Source of the DNA: Coffea arabica
Taxonomy: Eukaryota; Streptophyta; Magnoliopsida; Gentianales; Rubiaceae
Direction: 5' to 3'
NCBI RefSeq assembly: GCF_036785885.1
Contig: NC_092323.1
Location: forward strand, 16,004,501-16,068,500
DNA length: 64,000 nt
Made by a program: the position numbers and the translations under genes. The notes under the pieces are model-generated. The model ran no database searches and was not told where the DNA came from. It saw nothing but the letters and a program-made list of their open reading frames with translations. Shown here one piece after another: positions 35,754 to 48,069 of this stretch. Within the stretch, counting starts at the first letter, position 1; every line of letters starts with the position of its first letter.

Positions 35754-36931
35754 TACAAGCCTCATTCTATTTTTTTTTCACCAGGAAAAATGCATAAAGG
35801 TAAAATATGAGCAAAACAAGATACCGTACATTGTGCATCTCATTGGCAATTTGTTGAACTAAGGATACAAGAAAAACATGATACAACCGGTGTTGCATCA
35901 AAGAAAACAGAAATGCATGCATGACTGCTCCTACTGTAGTTAGAGATCATTCTTACAAATGCTCTTCCCTGAAGAATTTTCCTTGGCTTCAGAATTGTTG
36001 GGTATGTTCGGCAAACCATGGTAATCCTGATTGAGGACACTGCTTTGAATCAGGAATAGGAACAATAGGTCCAAGGAAAATGCGCCACAAGTCCAGTGAA
36101 ATTGTAACAAGCATTGCAGCCCCCAAGGCATCAATGGCCACTCTGGGTAGGTCCCACGGATCGCCAGGTTTTTCATCAACCCTCAGAAACATTGGGAAGC
36201 TGACAATGAAATAAATTGCATAAAACAAGCTGCCAACTTTGTACATGGATGCTCGGTCCACAAACGTATAATAGGGAAAATTTGCAATAGCCACTGTCTC
36301 CAGATATGCAATGACATAAGCAAGAGCCAGAATCCAGCCAGCCTTAAAAGCCCATTGAATTGTCTCAGGCAACGCAGCAATTGCATGTTGTAGTCTACGA
36401 AGAGTAATGTTTGAAACAACATGGTAAAACAAGAAGCAGACGTGAGCAAGGAGGAAAGTTGTATGGGGTACATCATTCATCCTCCATGATGGAAAGGTAT
36501 ACGATGCGCCCAAAACTTTGAAAAAGTAGTGAGTCCAAAAGTAATTTCCAACATAACTGAAAATCATCATCCAGAGATTAGCCTTTACCCAATAGCGATT
36601 GCTCCAAGAAACATTTCTATCAGCCTTTCCAACAAATAGAAGTGGTACTACAAACGTAGGAACTGCCGAAACAAGACCAATAAGCAGATACTCCCATTCT
36701 GTGAATGTCTCATATAACTTGTAAGGAACAACAATGCCAAGGCAAAGGGTTAACCAGAAAGGTGTATATAGAAGAAAGAATATTTCGCCCCATCGCTTAC
36801 TTGGATTTTGAGCTAACCACATCATACAAGATCTATTAAACTATATTTTTGCCTTCAAAATCCACCTCAAAGGACTTTTGCAAGTACTGATCTGTTCAAA
36901 AAATGACTGAAGAGTGTTACAAGCCTCATTC
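35754..36931 (-). mobile_element. Processed retrocopy insertion: target duplications, poly(A) and cycloisomerase cDNA
   Basis: The 14-mer TACAAGCCTCATTC occurs at 35754-35767 and again at 36918-36931 (17 bases if one mismatch is allowed). Between them, read on the minus strand, lie about 92 bases of leader, an intact intronless cycloeucalenol cycloisomerase frame, about 210 bases of 3' sequence and a tract of nine A (35778-35770) ending beside the left duplication. This is the structure left by LINE-type reverse transcription of a messenger RNA. The parent gene is not in the window. Confidence 0.8.
35989..36825 (-). CDS. CPI1: Cycloeucalenol cycloisomerase, intronless retrogene
   Basis: 278 residues in one open frame. 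The enzyme (EC 5.5.1.9) opens the cyclopropane ring of cycloeucalenol to give obtusifoliol in plant sterol synthesis, in the endoplasmic reticulum membrane. The whole length matches the family from WLAQNPSKRWGE through FFLLYTPFWLTLCLGIVVPY, YWVKANLW, SYVGNYFWTHYFF, LGASYTFPSW, NVPHTTF and SGLPWFAEH, with several hydrophobic membrane segments and no break. The family usually has a few more residues before WLA; here an in-frame TAG lies six codons upstream of the first of two consecutive ATGs, so the N-terminus is slightly short. The family gene in Arabidopsis is, to my knowledge, multi-exon, so a single uninterrupted frame with a poly(A) tract and target duplications points to a retrogene. Whether it is transcribed is unknown; the intact frame suggests youth or selection. 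Confidence 0.92.
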   Translation of the reverse strand: MMWLAQNPSKRWGEIFFLLYTPFWLTLCLGIVVPYKLYETFTEWEYLLIGLVSAVPTFVVPLLFVGKADRNVSWSNRYWVKANLWMMIFSYVGNYFWTHYFFKVLGASYTFPSWRMNDVPHTTFLLAHVCFLFYHVVSNITLRRLQHAIAALPETIQWAFKAGWILALAYVIAYLETVAIANFPYYTFVDRASMYKVGSLFYAIYFIVSFPMFLRVDEKPGDPWDLPRVAIDALGAAMLVTISLDLWRIFLGPIVPIPDSKQCPQSGLPWFAEHTQQF

Positions 36932-37449
36932 GATTCGATAATATAATAGGTCTTTTTTGTTGAAAAAAATACATGTATTACAAAAGTATTCATTATTAAG
37001 TTACCATCTTAGCAAAATCACTACCTATTCTCGAACACTAACGTCCTTCCTATGTATGATTACAAAATATGAAAAATTAATACTATCCGACATGACCATA
37101 AAATGCCAACATATTCCTTTGAAGTGCGAGCCATATCTGCAAAATTAAAGTCAAGAAATAATGTTGTTGAGTTTCTCTCTAAGCTATTGAATTTGTTTGT
37201 CATAATAAAGGACTTTTGCAAGTACTGATCTGTTCAAAAAATGACTGAAGAGTGTTACAAGCCTCATTCGATTCGATAATATAATAGGTCTTTTTTGTTG
37301 AAAAAAATACATGTATTACAAAAGTATTCATTATTAAGTTACCATCTTAGCAAAAATCACTACCTATTCTCGAACACTAACGTCTTTCCTATGTATGATT
37401 ACAAAATATGAAAAATTAATACTATCCGACATGACCATAAAATGCCAAC
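36869..37449. repeat. Recent 242-bp direct duplication upstream of the cycloisomerase retrogene
   Basis: Copy 1 is 36869-37110 and copy 2 is 37207-37449, separated by 96 bases. I find only one inserted A and one C/T difference between them. Copy 1 covers the distal leader of the retrogene, its right target duplication and adjacent flank. The first 49 bases of each copy do not resemble the DNA left of the 35754 duplication, so they came with the insert; the duplication therefore followed the retroposition. Confidence 0.9.
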
Positions 37450-40400
37450 TCTGCAAAGTAATTCACGATGCCATATATGGAAAAGGCATAAAAATTGAGG
37501 CTATATGATAAATTATTAGTGACTAAAATCTTGAGTTATGACAAGGATCCTCATCTATTTCTTATATGTATAGACATTCATATTTCGTGTTCTAAATTAA
37601 ATAAAGCTTTTGACTATATGTGCATATTTTTGCATCATTTAAAAATCTACTTGGTACAATAAAAATGTTAACAACTTCTCAAGAGAGGAATTGAATAACC
37701 TATTTTGCATGATTCAATTTTATCCTTTGTTTGAATATTTATGTGCATAATTTAATGAGTAAATCTTTCCTACATTGAGAATGTATATACTATCACTATT
37801 TGATTCATGACATGTGTACAAAAGTTGAACTTCAAATTCAAACTTTGTATAGTTGTTATTCATCCAATGCTGATAGTATATCCACTGTTAGTATAGGGAA
37901 GATTAATCCTAATTTAATTATGTCTTTCAACATGGTACATTAAACTTACAAAGAATCATATTCACAACAAGCTATAGAGTATGCCTAACAAATATTTATT
38001 TTCACATCAATAATGATAAGGAATCATGTTCCAAGATAACATAAAACTTGGTAATGGGATGAAATACCTAAATACAAAGAAAAAAATTATGATTATTGCA
38101 TCCTTGAACTGATACAACTAATAAACTAACAAGGAACTAAGTTTCTATTGTCGGCTACTATAAATTTAGTAAAAAAGTTACTTAATCAAAATCACCAAAA
38201 GAAATTGTCCAGCATATTCTAAATTTTTTGACTTTTTGCCTGCTACAAAATCTAAAATCTAAGTCCAAAAGCAAATGAAAACATAAAAAAAAACCCCTTC
38301 AGAAGAAGAAAAAAAAGTTGATTAAGCTATATTATGTTACTTTTTTATGCCATACATTCAATTGGAATTAAATATATCCCACTTAATTATTATGGTCTTA
38401 GGCACATATTGAAGTTCCATTGAACCTCCTCAATCCACTTTTGCTAATGGTCGGTTTTTCCTAAAGTCAATTAGATTCATAAATAACAAAAAACAATACA
38501 TTATACATTGAATGTCATTGAATAAATTATGCAAGCACAATTAATGGATAAAATCTAATTTTAACAAAAAGAATGTGCGTATCACTAAATCTACAACAGA
38601 CTCAATTATAATTTATAAAAGGTTCAAAATGCCATTAAAAGATTTTAATTCTTGAAATGAAATTATGTTTATGGCCTCTTATTATTTCTCTAATTATTGC
38701 AGTCACCGATATCATTTTCTCCAAAATCGATATATCTTATATTAACTAAATATGATAGAAAGAAAAAGAAAAGTCTATGGTATAAAATATTTTTTGGATA
38801 TATGAAAAATTTTAGAAAGAAATTGCCACAATGTGCAAAGTCATTAATAGTCAACTACTTATTGATTTTGTTATATATCAGCACAAAATCAAGAATACAA
38901 AATTATCTTGTGCCATGAAATCTCCAATTTTCTCAAAAAGAGAAGCTTGCCTTAATTTTGTAACTACAGATGCTACCTAAAAAAACAAAGGATTAATACT
39001 TATTCTGGAAATTTTGGTATCCAACTATTTGTACCAAACCCCAGAGGTCCCTTTTTTTTTTTTTGGCCATCGTCACTTTATCTATACTATCAAACTCTAA
39101 TCTAATTTAAGGGGATACCCAATTGGGTCTACGAGAAACCGATGAAGACTGAATCACAATCAAACCAGACGGATGCACTATGCACCCGTGGGTCTCTCTC
39201 CCATTGGATGCCTCTTTTCTCATTTTTTTTCCTTGGTCTATCCAAACTAGCCCCTAATAAAGTCTACCACAGCCTCACCCTTTGTTAACCAAAACCCTAA
39301 TTCTCCCATGTCCTCTTCAGGAAAATAAAAACAAAGGACCAAAATAAAAAGATGGACTTCTTCATTTCTCATCTTTATAGACTTAGTTTTCCCTGGTCAT
39401 ACTTTTGTCTTATATCTCAAAATCCCTTTAAACTTTCACTAAACTCCTTCTAATCTTCCCAAACCCTCATAGTAACTGGATCAAACTCTGCCTTACCTTT
39501 CCTTTCGCTTATCAGCATTGTAAATTCTTGGATTAAGCTAATTTTCCTTTGATATATAAGTACATCTTTATCTTTATGATGTAGTAGCACATAGTGCTTG
39601 CACATAAATCAAGTGAGCCCTAGGTGAGCCGTTTTGCATGTATCTGACCAGCCAACTGCTACAGGAAAGACAACCAAAAATTCGAATTGGTGAAGGACAA
39701 GAATTGAGTAAGGATAGATTGGATTGATTTGAAGTCCGAAGTTCTGATTGGATTAGACCAATGAGCTCCTTTCCCACCTCTCACCCCCTTCACAAAATTT
39801 GATTAACTTGTACTTCTTCTTCATTTTTGTTGGAATTAGTATTTTTTTTTTTGGTGTTTTTTCGCTTGTGATATGTTTTTTCTAAAAACATCTTTGGACA
39901 TGGTGTTCTTTTGGGGTATTTTTAAGTTTTAAGGTAGTTCTCTAAGTACTTTTGCTGCCCCCTTCCCAATTCACCCTATTGCGCTAGGCCCATTGCCTTC
40001 TTTTTTCTCTTACTACACCAAATTTAGTGATGATAAAGGAGAGGAGAAGGTTCATGACCAGTGATAAGGAATGCAAGGTAGGAGGAAAGGGCTGCGGGGA
40101 AGGATACGGGAGTTCCACTAACCATTTTATCTTTTCATATCTATGTTAGCTAGAGTCATTTATAGGAGTGACACCAACATGACTGCTCCACTGCAAAATG
40201 AAGAGTTAGACATGAGAACAGCATAACAAATGAGAAGAGTCCAGATAACACAGCTTCAAATTTTAAACTGTAAAGAGGAATTTTGAAAATTCATATGTAC
40301 ATATTCAAATTATAAGAGTTTCATTATAATTTCTCCTTTTGTTATGGCTGAAGTAGTAATGAAAGGTTGAAAATAATTTTTATAACCTATTAAAATTTCA

Positions 40401-42385
40401 AACCAAACTTAAGCACTATGTATACTCGATGAGGCTCACATAGTACACAGACACTACATAGTCATAACTATACACCAACAACAAAGACTTGTACACTCCC
40501 TCAAAGTGTACCATAGCACAGCGCAAAAGTACCCCAAATCCAAACCGCAATGTATTGCCATGTGATACCCTTAGTTGAATGATAACATGTCCTAAACTTG
40601 AATCCTAATGACCCATTTCCATCCTACAAATTCTTTCCAAACCTCGATAGTTGCAACTTATCTGATGCATGAAAATAACAAGAAATAGAATTATTTCAAA
40701 TTGTCCAACTCAACTGGTGGAGATATTAGTTAAGTGACCATAAAGTCCCAGATCCAATTCTTAAGTTCTCCCTTCTCCCCTCGCAGTTGAAAATCTTGGA
40801 ATCTCACTTAAAAAATAAATAGTAAGTAGAATTAAGGGCTCATTTAATAATCCAATTCAACACTTAAATTTAATGGATCGGATCTTAACATATTCAGATG
40901 TTTTTGATAATAAAAAATTAAACATCTAAATTAATTAAGTGGCACTGAATTTTCTAGGCAAAACTTACTCTAAAAAATAAGTAATAAACTATTCACTTAT
41001 CATTCAATATGGTATACATTCAAATATGCTAGATTTAGTACTTAACAATTCAATAACTTAATAAAAACAAATTTTAGTTTTCAATTTTCAGATTTGAGTT
41101 TTATCAAACGCACCATAAGTACTTGAATGTCAACATTAGTTTGTACATAATATTTGATTATTTAGTGTGAAAGAAACCTTAAACAAAAATGACGTCTCAC
41201 CTACATCACGAAATAGATATCTATTAATAGAATATGTAATACATCTCATCTTGATTTAAAACCCTATCAACTATTCAAATTAACTAGACGAAGCTAATCA
41301 TAAAGCACAAAAGAACAAAAGACTCGGTCCTTGTTTTCTAAGCATAGATTTTATTGCTATTCTAGTCCAGAGGAGCATTTTTCCTAGTATAAGACAGAAA
41401 TAACAAGTACTAGTCAAACACGCCACAGAAATAATCAAAGAAATCTATATACTTCTTTTCAGGCTGCAAGTAGATAATGCTAACTTTGATAGGAAGTGGG
41501 AATGCCATGGCTTTTCAGGAGAACAAGAAACTTGGGGCAGTCAGGATTGGGATCAGGCAGGTACGGTTGAGGTTAAGTACAATTGGTATAGCCATTATAC
41601 TTATTTTAAAAGTTAAGTGATTGTATTTATATATTAAATTGTTGTACACGAGCAAAATTAACGTGTACAACTATAAAATAATGTTGCTACAAAATAATGT
41701 TATTATAAACCAAATCATATTAGATATACAATAACCGTACAACCGTACACAGAAACTTCAATCGTACTTTCCCCAAATTCGAATGAATTGTTGATGGTAG
41801 TTTAGCAAGTAGTCAACACATATATGTTGTATAATCATACTATCTTGTTATAGCCTCGGTACATGGAATGTTACATGCATGTACATTAATATCTGTAACA
41901 CAATAATAATATGATGTAATTGTACACCAAATTATTTGATGCAAAAACACAAGATTTTTATACAATCATACGAAACCAAATTCATATCTTCCTCAACTCT
42001 TAAACTTAAAATACACCGACTTTTTGCTCTTTACGTTAAGCTTGAAAGATGGAGATGGATGATATTTAGATGATATGACATATATGGAAATCGCTTGTTT
42101 GGCCAATGCTAGCCAGACCAGTCAATATAGTGTGGAGATTAAAATAACTTACTTTTTAAATATTGAGATGATGCAGACTCAACGCTATTCAATCTTCCTG
42201 CTGCGATCGCTTGGTGTAGTAGTCCTTCGCATGCCCCGCCCAACAGGGCTTGGTGTTTGACACTTTAGGTTTAAAAGAATATAAGGAAAAGGTACAGGAA
42301 TAAATTTAACATCATAAGACTGACAATTTAAAGCAGGGCAAAATAGTTGCAAAAAAAGAAAAAAGGAAAAAAAAAAAAAAGGTAC
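37450..42385. other. Five-kilobase gene-free region
   Basis: No coding region is supported on either strand. AT-rich, with T-tracts (39052-39064, 39842-39852). Around 40710-40780 there is a weak tRNA-like stretch (CAACTGGTGG... then CCCAGATCCAATTCTT) that could be a decayed SINE. Around 42195-42256 a short GC-richer patch occurs. Nothing else stands out. Confidence 0.35.
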
Positions 42386-44018
42386 GTTGCAAATCAAAAT
42401 ATAGGGCTGTTCTCACTTGGTGAAGATTTTGCAAATCACACTCCACCAAAGCAAGGCAATTTTTGTTAGAGTTTAGGTTTTACCTTTATAATCTACACAG
42501 CAGACAAGAACATTAAAAAAAAAACTATTTATAACAAGAAACTTCACCCTGTGCCAAGAAAAGTTTTTTTTTTTTTATTCCTAACCCTAGACTCTCTAAG
42601 GCAAACTGAACTTATTCTACTCCTAGAGTTAGACTCCTATTCCAATTCTATCTCTGAACCCACTCTGCCATCTCTCTTTACCAAGCATATATAGTTGGCA
42701 AAATACATCATAAGGGCATTTTGTAATTGAGTATCTAAATTTGTTTCCTTTAGCAGGCTCCCTCAATTTACACAACATTCAGTTAGGAAAATCCTATACT
42801 GAGAGACACATGATTCATACGATAGATGCAAACTAAATTATAACCCTGCTCTTGAATTTTAAAGATTTCAACATTTGTATTTGTATTCATTAATTTTAGA
42901 GAATTCCACCCACCTCTTTGATTGTGGCCCATCTAGATTCCATATTTGTATTTATCTTTTACACATATCATTGATTTTAAAGAATTCCATATTTATATTT
43001 ATTGCTTACACATATTGTCACTTACATATATTGTTAATTTTAGATATTTTAATGTTTGTGTCTATCCTTTACACGTCGTGATTTTTAGTAAAATCTCTTA
43101 CACATATTGTTGATTTTAAAGATTTCCATGTTTGTATCTATTGCTCGCACATATCATATACAGTAATTTTAAAATTTTTCATATTTGTATTTATATCATC
43201 TATCTCTTATACATATCATTGATTTTAGAAATTTCCATGTTTCTATATATGCTTACACATATCGTGATTTTCAGTAGAAGCTTTTTGTAACTCAGTTGTA
43301 ATTCAGTCAGTTATGGTATTGGTAGTAGTCTACCATGTAAACAAGGAACATGGGAAGGTTACATGTATGCTGTAATCTTCCCAAGTCTATCACTATTTTA
43401 TTTCTTTAAATGTCTCAATTTTAGGTATGAAAATTCTATACTAAACAACAATACACTTAAGCGACAAAAACAAACTAAAAGATCTATTTTAGGTATCTTT
43501 AAAATATTCACTCCCTACGTTTTAAAGCAGGACAAAAAAGTTATAAGACTGTGCGGTTCTCCTAGGTTGATATAGATTTGGCAAAAAGAAAAAAAGAATA
43601 AAAAAGGTTGCAAATCAAAATATAGGGCTGTTCTCACTTGGTGGAGATTTTGCAAATCACAATCCACCAAAGGAAGGCAATTTTTGTTAGATTTTAGATT
43701 TTGACTTTACAATCTACACAGCAGACAAGAACAGTAAATAAAAAACTATTTATAACAATAAACTTCACCCTATGCCAAGAAAAGTTTTTTTTCCCCTAGC
43801 CCTAGACTCTTTAGGCAAACTGAACTTATTCTACTCCTAGAGTTAGACTTCTATTACAATTCTATCTCTAAACAGACTCTGCCATCTCTCTTTATCAAGC
43901 ATATATAGTTGGCAAAATACATCATAAGGGCATTTTTGTAATTGAGTACCTAAATTTGTTTCCTTTAGGAGCCTTTCTCAACTTACACATCATTCAGTTA
44001 GGAAAATCCTATACTGAG
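42386..44018. repeat. ~415-bp direct repeats flanking a minisatellite
   Basis: The segment 42386-42803 recurs at 43607-44018 with scattered substitutions (both begin GTTGCAAATCAAAATATAGG and end GGAAAATCCTATACTGAG). Between them lie the minisatellite at about 42860-43265 and a tail ending CACTCCCTACGTT. The minisatellite plus tail recur at 48070-49085, so this is a dispersed, non-coding repeat family. Confidence 0.8.
42860..43265. repeat. ~46-bp minisatellite, array A
   Basis: Imperfect tandem units of the form TTTGTATTTATC-TTACACATAT-TGTTGATTTTAGAGA-TTCCATG, about eight to nine copies with indels. The same unit builds the array at 48070-48720. No protein-coding potential. Confidence 0.75.
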
Positions 44019-44362
44019 CAATAGGCCTATCAATGGGTCAGGGCCGAAATTTATTAGTCAGGGCCGAAATTTATTATTCCGAACCTAGACCCGTTATACT
44101 TTATCGGATTCGGATTTGTCCCGTTTATCTGACGGGGCGAATTTTTAAAAGAGACGGTAAATTTTTAAAAAGTTAAAAATTTTGCACCAATATAATTAAA
44201 ACCTAAAATTTGTCTAATAATAGTTGAAAGCATGACAAAGTGTGTAGATCATTCAAAAACTGCGTTTTTGTGGAAGATGGATCTTGAAATAATAATATAA
44301 ATTTATATTAGAAAATGAATGATATATGGATAGAAATAAATGTAACTGCATATTTTATTTGA

Positions 44363-45398
44363 TTTCAAAATGAAATACTTACAAACATTTTGCATTCGAT
44401 TTGATATTTTTGTACAAATGTGCAAATATTTTTTATACCAATCAACTTTTAGTATGAAAAATAATATTGGTGGTTTAATTAATTCTATTGAATTTTATGG
44501 AGTTCGTACTATAGAAAAATGTTTAGCGAGAATTGTATTTGTTGGAAGTAAATTTGCTGAACCTTTTAAAATATTTCAGTGGGATTACTATGATGTAAGA
44601 TTTGTTTTGTGATCAGTTGTTTTCTCCTTTATACTCTTACAAATTTGAAATTGAGACGCCATTGAAATCAATGATGGAACTAAGGGAGGCTAATAGGGGC
44701 CATAGCCCTGCTTAAGTTTTAAAATTTTCAATTCATATTTTATAAATATTTGTGTAAAATAAAGTTGGCCCCCTTACTTTTTTACAATTTTAATTTATAT
44801 TATGAGAGTTTATATATGTGTGTGTGCGCGCGCGCATGTGTGAATTAACTACATTTGAATTAATTTTTTTAAAAAAAGTTATTTACTTTTTACATCCCTT
44901 TATAATTAAAGTTAATATTTGATGTTTTTAGATGTCATATATTTAAATAGATGAAAATTATTTCAAAATGAAATACTTACAAACATTATACATTCGATTT
45001 GATAATTTTGTATAAAGGTGCGAGCATTTTTTACATCAATCAACTTTTAGTATGAAAATCAATATTAGTAGTTTAATTAATTTTGTTGAATTTTGTGGAG
45101 TTTGTACTTTAAAAAATGTTCAATGAAACTTGTATTTCTTCGAAGTAAACTTGCTAAACCTTTTAAAATATTTCAATGGGATCACTATGGTGTAAGATTC
45201 GTTTTGTGATCAGTTATTTTTTCCTTTATAATCTTGCAGGTTTGGAATTGAGACATCATTGAAATCAATTATGGAACCAATGGGGGCTATAGCCCGCTCT
45301 CCCTAAGTTTTAAAAATTTTAATTCATATTGTGTAAATATTTATGTAAAACAAAGTTGGGTTTCTTAATTTTTTACAATTTTAGTTTATATTATGAGA

Positions 45399-45430
<32 letters not shown>

Positions 45431-45553
45431 CTGAAATAACTACCTTTGAATTAATTTTTTCTTATAAAAATTATATATTTTTTGCGTCCCTTTATAATTA
45501 AAATTAAAATTTGATATTTTAGATGTCATATATTTAAATAAATGAAAGTTATT
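44363..45553. repeat. Tandem duplication of a ~598-bp unit
   Basis: Unit 1 is 44363-44960 and unit 2 is 44961-45553; both start TTTCAAAATGAAATACTTAC and contain ACCTTTTAAAATATTTCA, GATCAGTT, and TAGCCC followed by TAAGTTTTAAAA. They differ by many substitutions, so the duplication is not recent. An open frame of 80 codons in unit 1 is broken in unit 2, arguing against a conserved protein. Probably transposon-derived, class unknown. Confidence 0.85.
44811..44842 (+). repeat. 32-bp alternating purine-pyrimidine tract with (CG)n core
   Basis: TATATATGTGTGTGTG runs into CGCGCGCGC and then ATGTGTG, an unbroken alternating tract able to adopt Z-DNA. The equivalent position in the second tandem unit (45401-45430) is (AT)4(GT)11 without CG, so the microsatellite diverged after duplication. 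Confidence 0.85.
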
Positions 45554-47501
45554 TTGAACATGACACATAAAACTTTGTTACTGATTGAAATGTTTGTAAG
45601 TGGGATTTATCTATGGTGAAAGTATGTTACATAGTCTTTTTTCACTGTATTCAATTTGTGTGATGATAAATGAAAATGGGTTATTGATCATCAGCTTTGT
45701 GAATGATTATGAGAGTAAAATACATTATGACAATAAGATATATAGAATTGTGGAAATTGAATTCAAATGGATTCCTAAATTCTGGATATGTGATTTTTGT
45801 AGTTGTGAGTTTCTTAAATTAACAGTTAGTTATTGCTATCAAGGATGTGATAAGTGTGAGTATTGCTATTAGTGATGTAGTAGTGTCAGTAGCAGATGTG
45901 AGACGTAAATTAAAATTTGCACATATCATTTTGAAGGGTTGGTTATTATCTATTAGTTAAAATTTAGGAGTTTTGATTTTGTGAGTTAGTGGGTCAAGTA
46001 AATTGAAGAGTGGGAATGGATAAGGAGAAGAAAATAAACTAGAATCCCTTAAGATGTCTGTCCTGTAGATTAAGATGCATGTTACCATTGGAATCTCTGA
46101 TTTTGTATGTAAATATTGTACCTATTTAACAAATAAAATGTTATATACAATACAGAAAATATGTTGAAATTAAAGGTACATGAAATTAATTACCTAACAA
46201 CAGTATCGACCACGTTATTATAATGCATACACACTATTTTTGAAAAATGACATTCACATAGTTGTCCACAATTTTTGCATAACTCATAGAACATGTTTCC
46301 TCCTTTGCAAACTTGCGAGTTTGAAATTTAGCTGTCGTTGAAATGCTTGTAGGGGGGCACGTTCCATAGTGAAATTAGGTCAATGGATAAGATGGATACA
46401 TAAAAAAGTTGAAGGAGATAATAAGTTCTCAGGGAAAACGCAAGAAAGTTCTCTTAATTGGAGTGGGAAAGTAGACGAAATGTAGGGAAAACGTGAGCAT
46501 GATTATAGGATTTTTAGGAGCGGGTATAAGATTAGTTGAGAGATAATCATTTCTTAAAAAGAAGGACTCTTAATTGGAGTGGGAAATATGGGGAAAATGT
46601 GGGGAAAATGTGAGCATGATTATAGGATTTATAGTATACTTAATAACTTGATAGTATACTCAAATCGCCAATGAGGTGAAATTTGCCTAAATAAGCTTTA
46701 CAGCATCCTAATTCCTTGCAAAAAAAAAAAAGTGCTAAATAGTCTTAATTGGCATTGCAAGTTACGGCAACGTGCCAGTGGCATCTAGTCCTAATTTTTT
46801 TTGGGTCAAAATCTAGTCCTAATTGGTTCTGCTGTTTCTTGATCATGTTGTATGCTTCCGAATTCTACTTAGGGTGTAACAATTGATAATGGCTTATTCT
46901 ATTCTTTCATGGTATTAGACAGACGAAAACCACACCAGAAGTGTGGTAAATTTACTATAAACTCCTAATATTATCTCCCCTAATTTTTGTAAACTTTTTA
47001 AAAAATTTAAACTTTTATCAACAATAGACTGGTCACGCAAATTAAAAAAAAAATGGACTGGTCACACATCTCATTCTTTGCCCTAAAGAACTCAATTCAG
47101 CAAATTTCTTAGAATAATGGTGAAAAAAATCATAACAATGGAGGAACCTAGGTTTGTTTCTTTTTTTTTAGGATCTGAAATAGCCCTATTCATTTTAATA
47201 AATAAATAAATTGGCCATCTTACGTTCATTAAGAAAGGGAAAATTTTTTGGTCGTTGCACATGGATGTCCGGCCATCCTAAAAGGAAAAACAATCAATTG
47301 TAAAATTGTATTAAAATAGCATATGAATGAGAATTTGTCTTTAATTGAGGAGTAAAAAGGATTTAAAGTATAAGTAATAAACTATAAACGGCTTATGAAG
47401 TAGATAGTGAGAAAGTTTTAAAATTTAAATTTGACTGGTAATAGGGTTAGTTATAACCTAGGGTTAGTTATAACCCACTATTTTTTATGTATTAAAATAA
47501 A
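45554..47501. other. Gene-free region with a 117-bp-spaced direct repeat
   Basis: No gene is supported. The block 46446-46519 (TCTTAATTGGAGTGGGAAA ... GAGCATGATTATAGGATTT) recurs at 46563-46635. An open stretch at 45600-45872 starts without ATG and resembles no family. Confidence 0.4.
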
Positions 47502-47964
47502 GGCACTTTACCCCCCTGTGGTTTAACGTTTTTTTGCATAACCCTCCTATAGTTTCAAAAGCTATACATAACCCCCTTATGGTTTGGATTAAAGTGTCAA
47601 AGTGATGGGAATGACCATTCGTAACAGAGTCACCTAAAATGTCAAAAATACTCTTATGTAAAGTTGAAAATTATTTATTAACCAAGGGGGGTTATGTGTA
47701 TATTTTGAAAACCATAAGGAGGTTGTATGGTAAAGTATTAAAACATAAGGGGGTTATATAGTAAAATAAAAAAATCTTACGGGGTTAATGTGTCATGTAT
47801 TTATAAGGGTAATTTTGACATTTTTAGAAGTTCCGTTACGAGTGACTATTTCCGTCACTTTGACACTTTAATCCAAACCATGGGGGGTTATGTATAGCTT
47901 TTGAAACCATATGGGGGTTATGTGAAAAAACGCTAAACCACAGGGGGTAAAATGTAATTTGCCC
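47502..47964. mobile_element. Foldback MITE, family A copy 2, with 9-bp target duplication
   Basis: Inverted ends GGCACTTTACCCCCCTGTGG and CCACAGGGGGTAAAATGTAATTTGCCC in paired form (the left end lacks six bases, AAATTA, present in copy 1). The flanks TAAAATAAA at 47493-47501 and 47965-47973 are identical, a 9-bp target duplication typical of Mutator-like transposition. The interior is closely similar to 328-804. Non-coding. Confidence 0.85.
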
Positions 47965-48069
47965 TAAAATAAATACAAAAATCTAGAAAAAAGAATAGGA
48001 AGTTTGGAAGTCATTGAGAGGGTCTCTCCTCAAAACCCACCCTACAATACATATAGATATAGATTGTAG

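Noticed and set aside
44370-44612. 80-codon open frame in the 598-bp repeat
   Set aside because: The corresponding frame is broken in the second repeat unit, so it is not a conserved protein.
45600-45872. 90-codon open frame rich in Tyr/Cys
   Set aside because: Begins at GTG, no recognisable domain, next to a degenerate tandem repeat.
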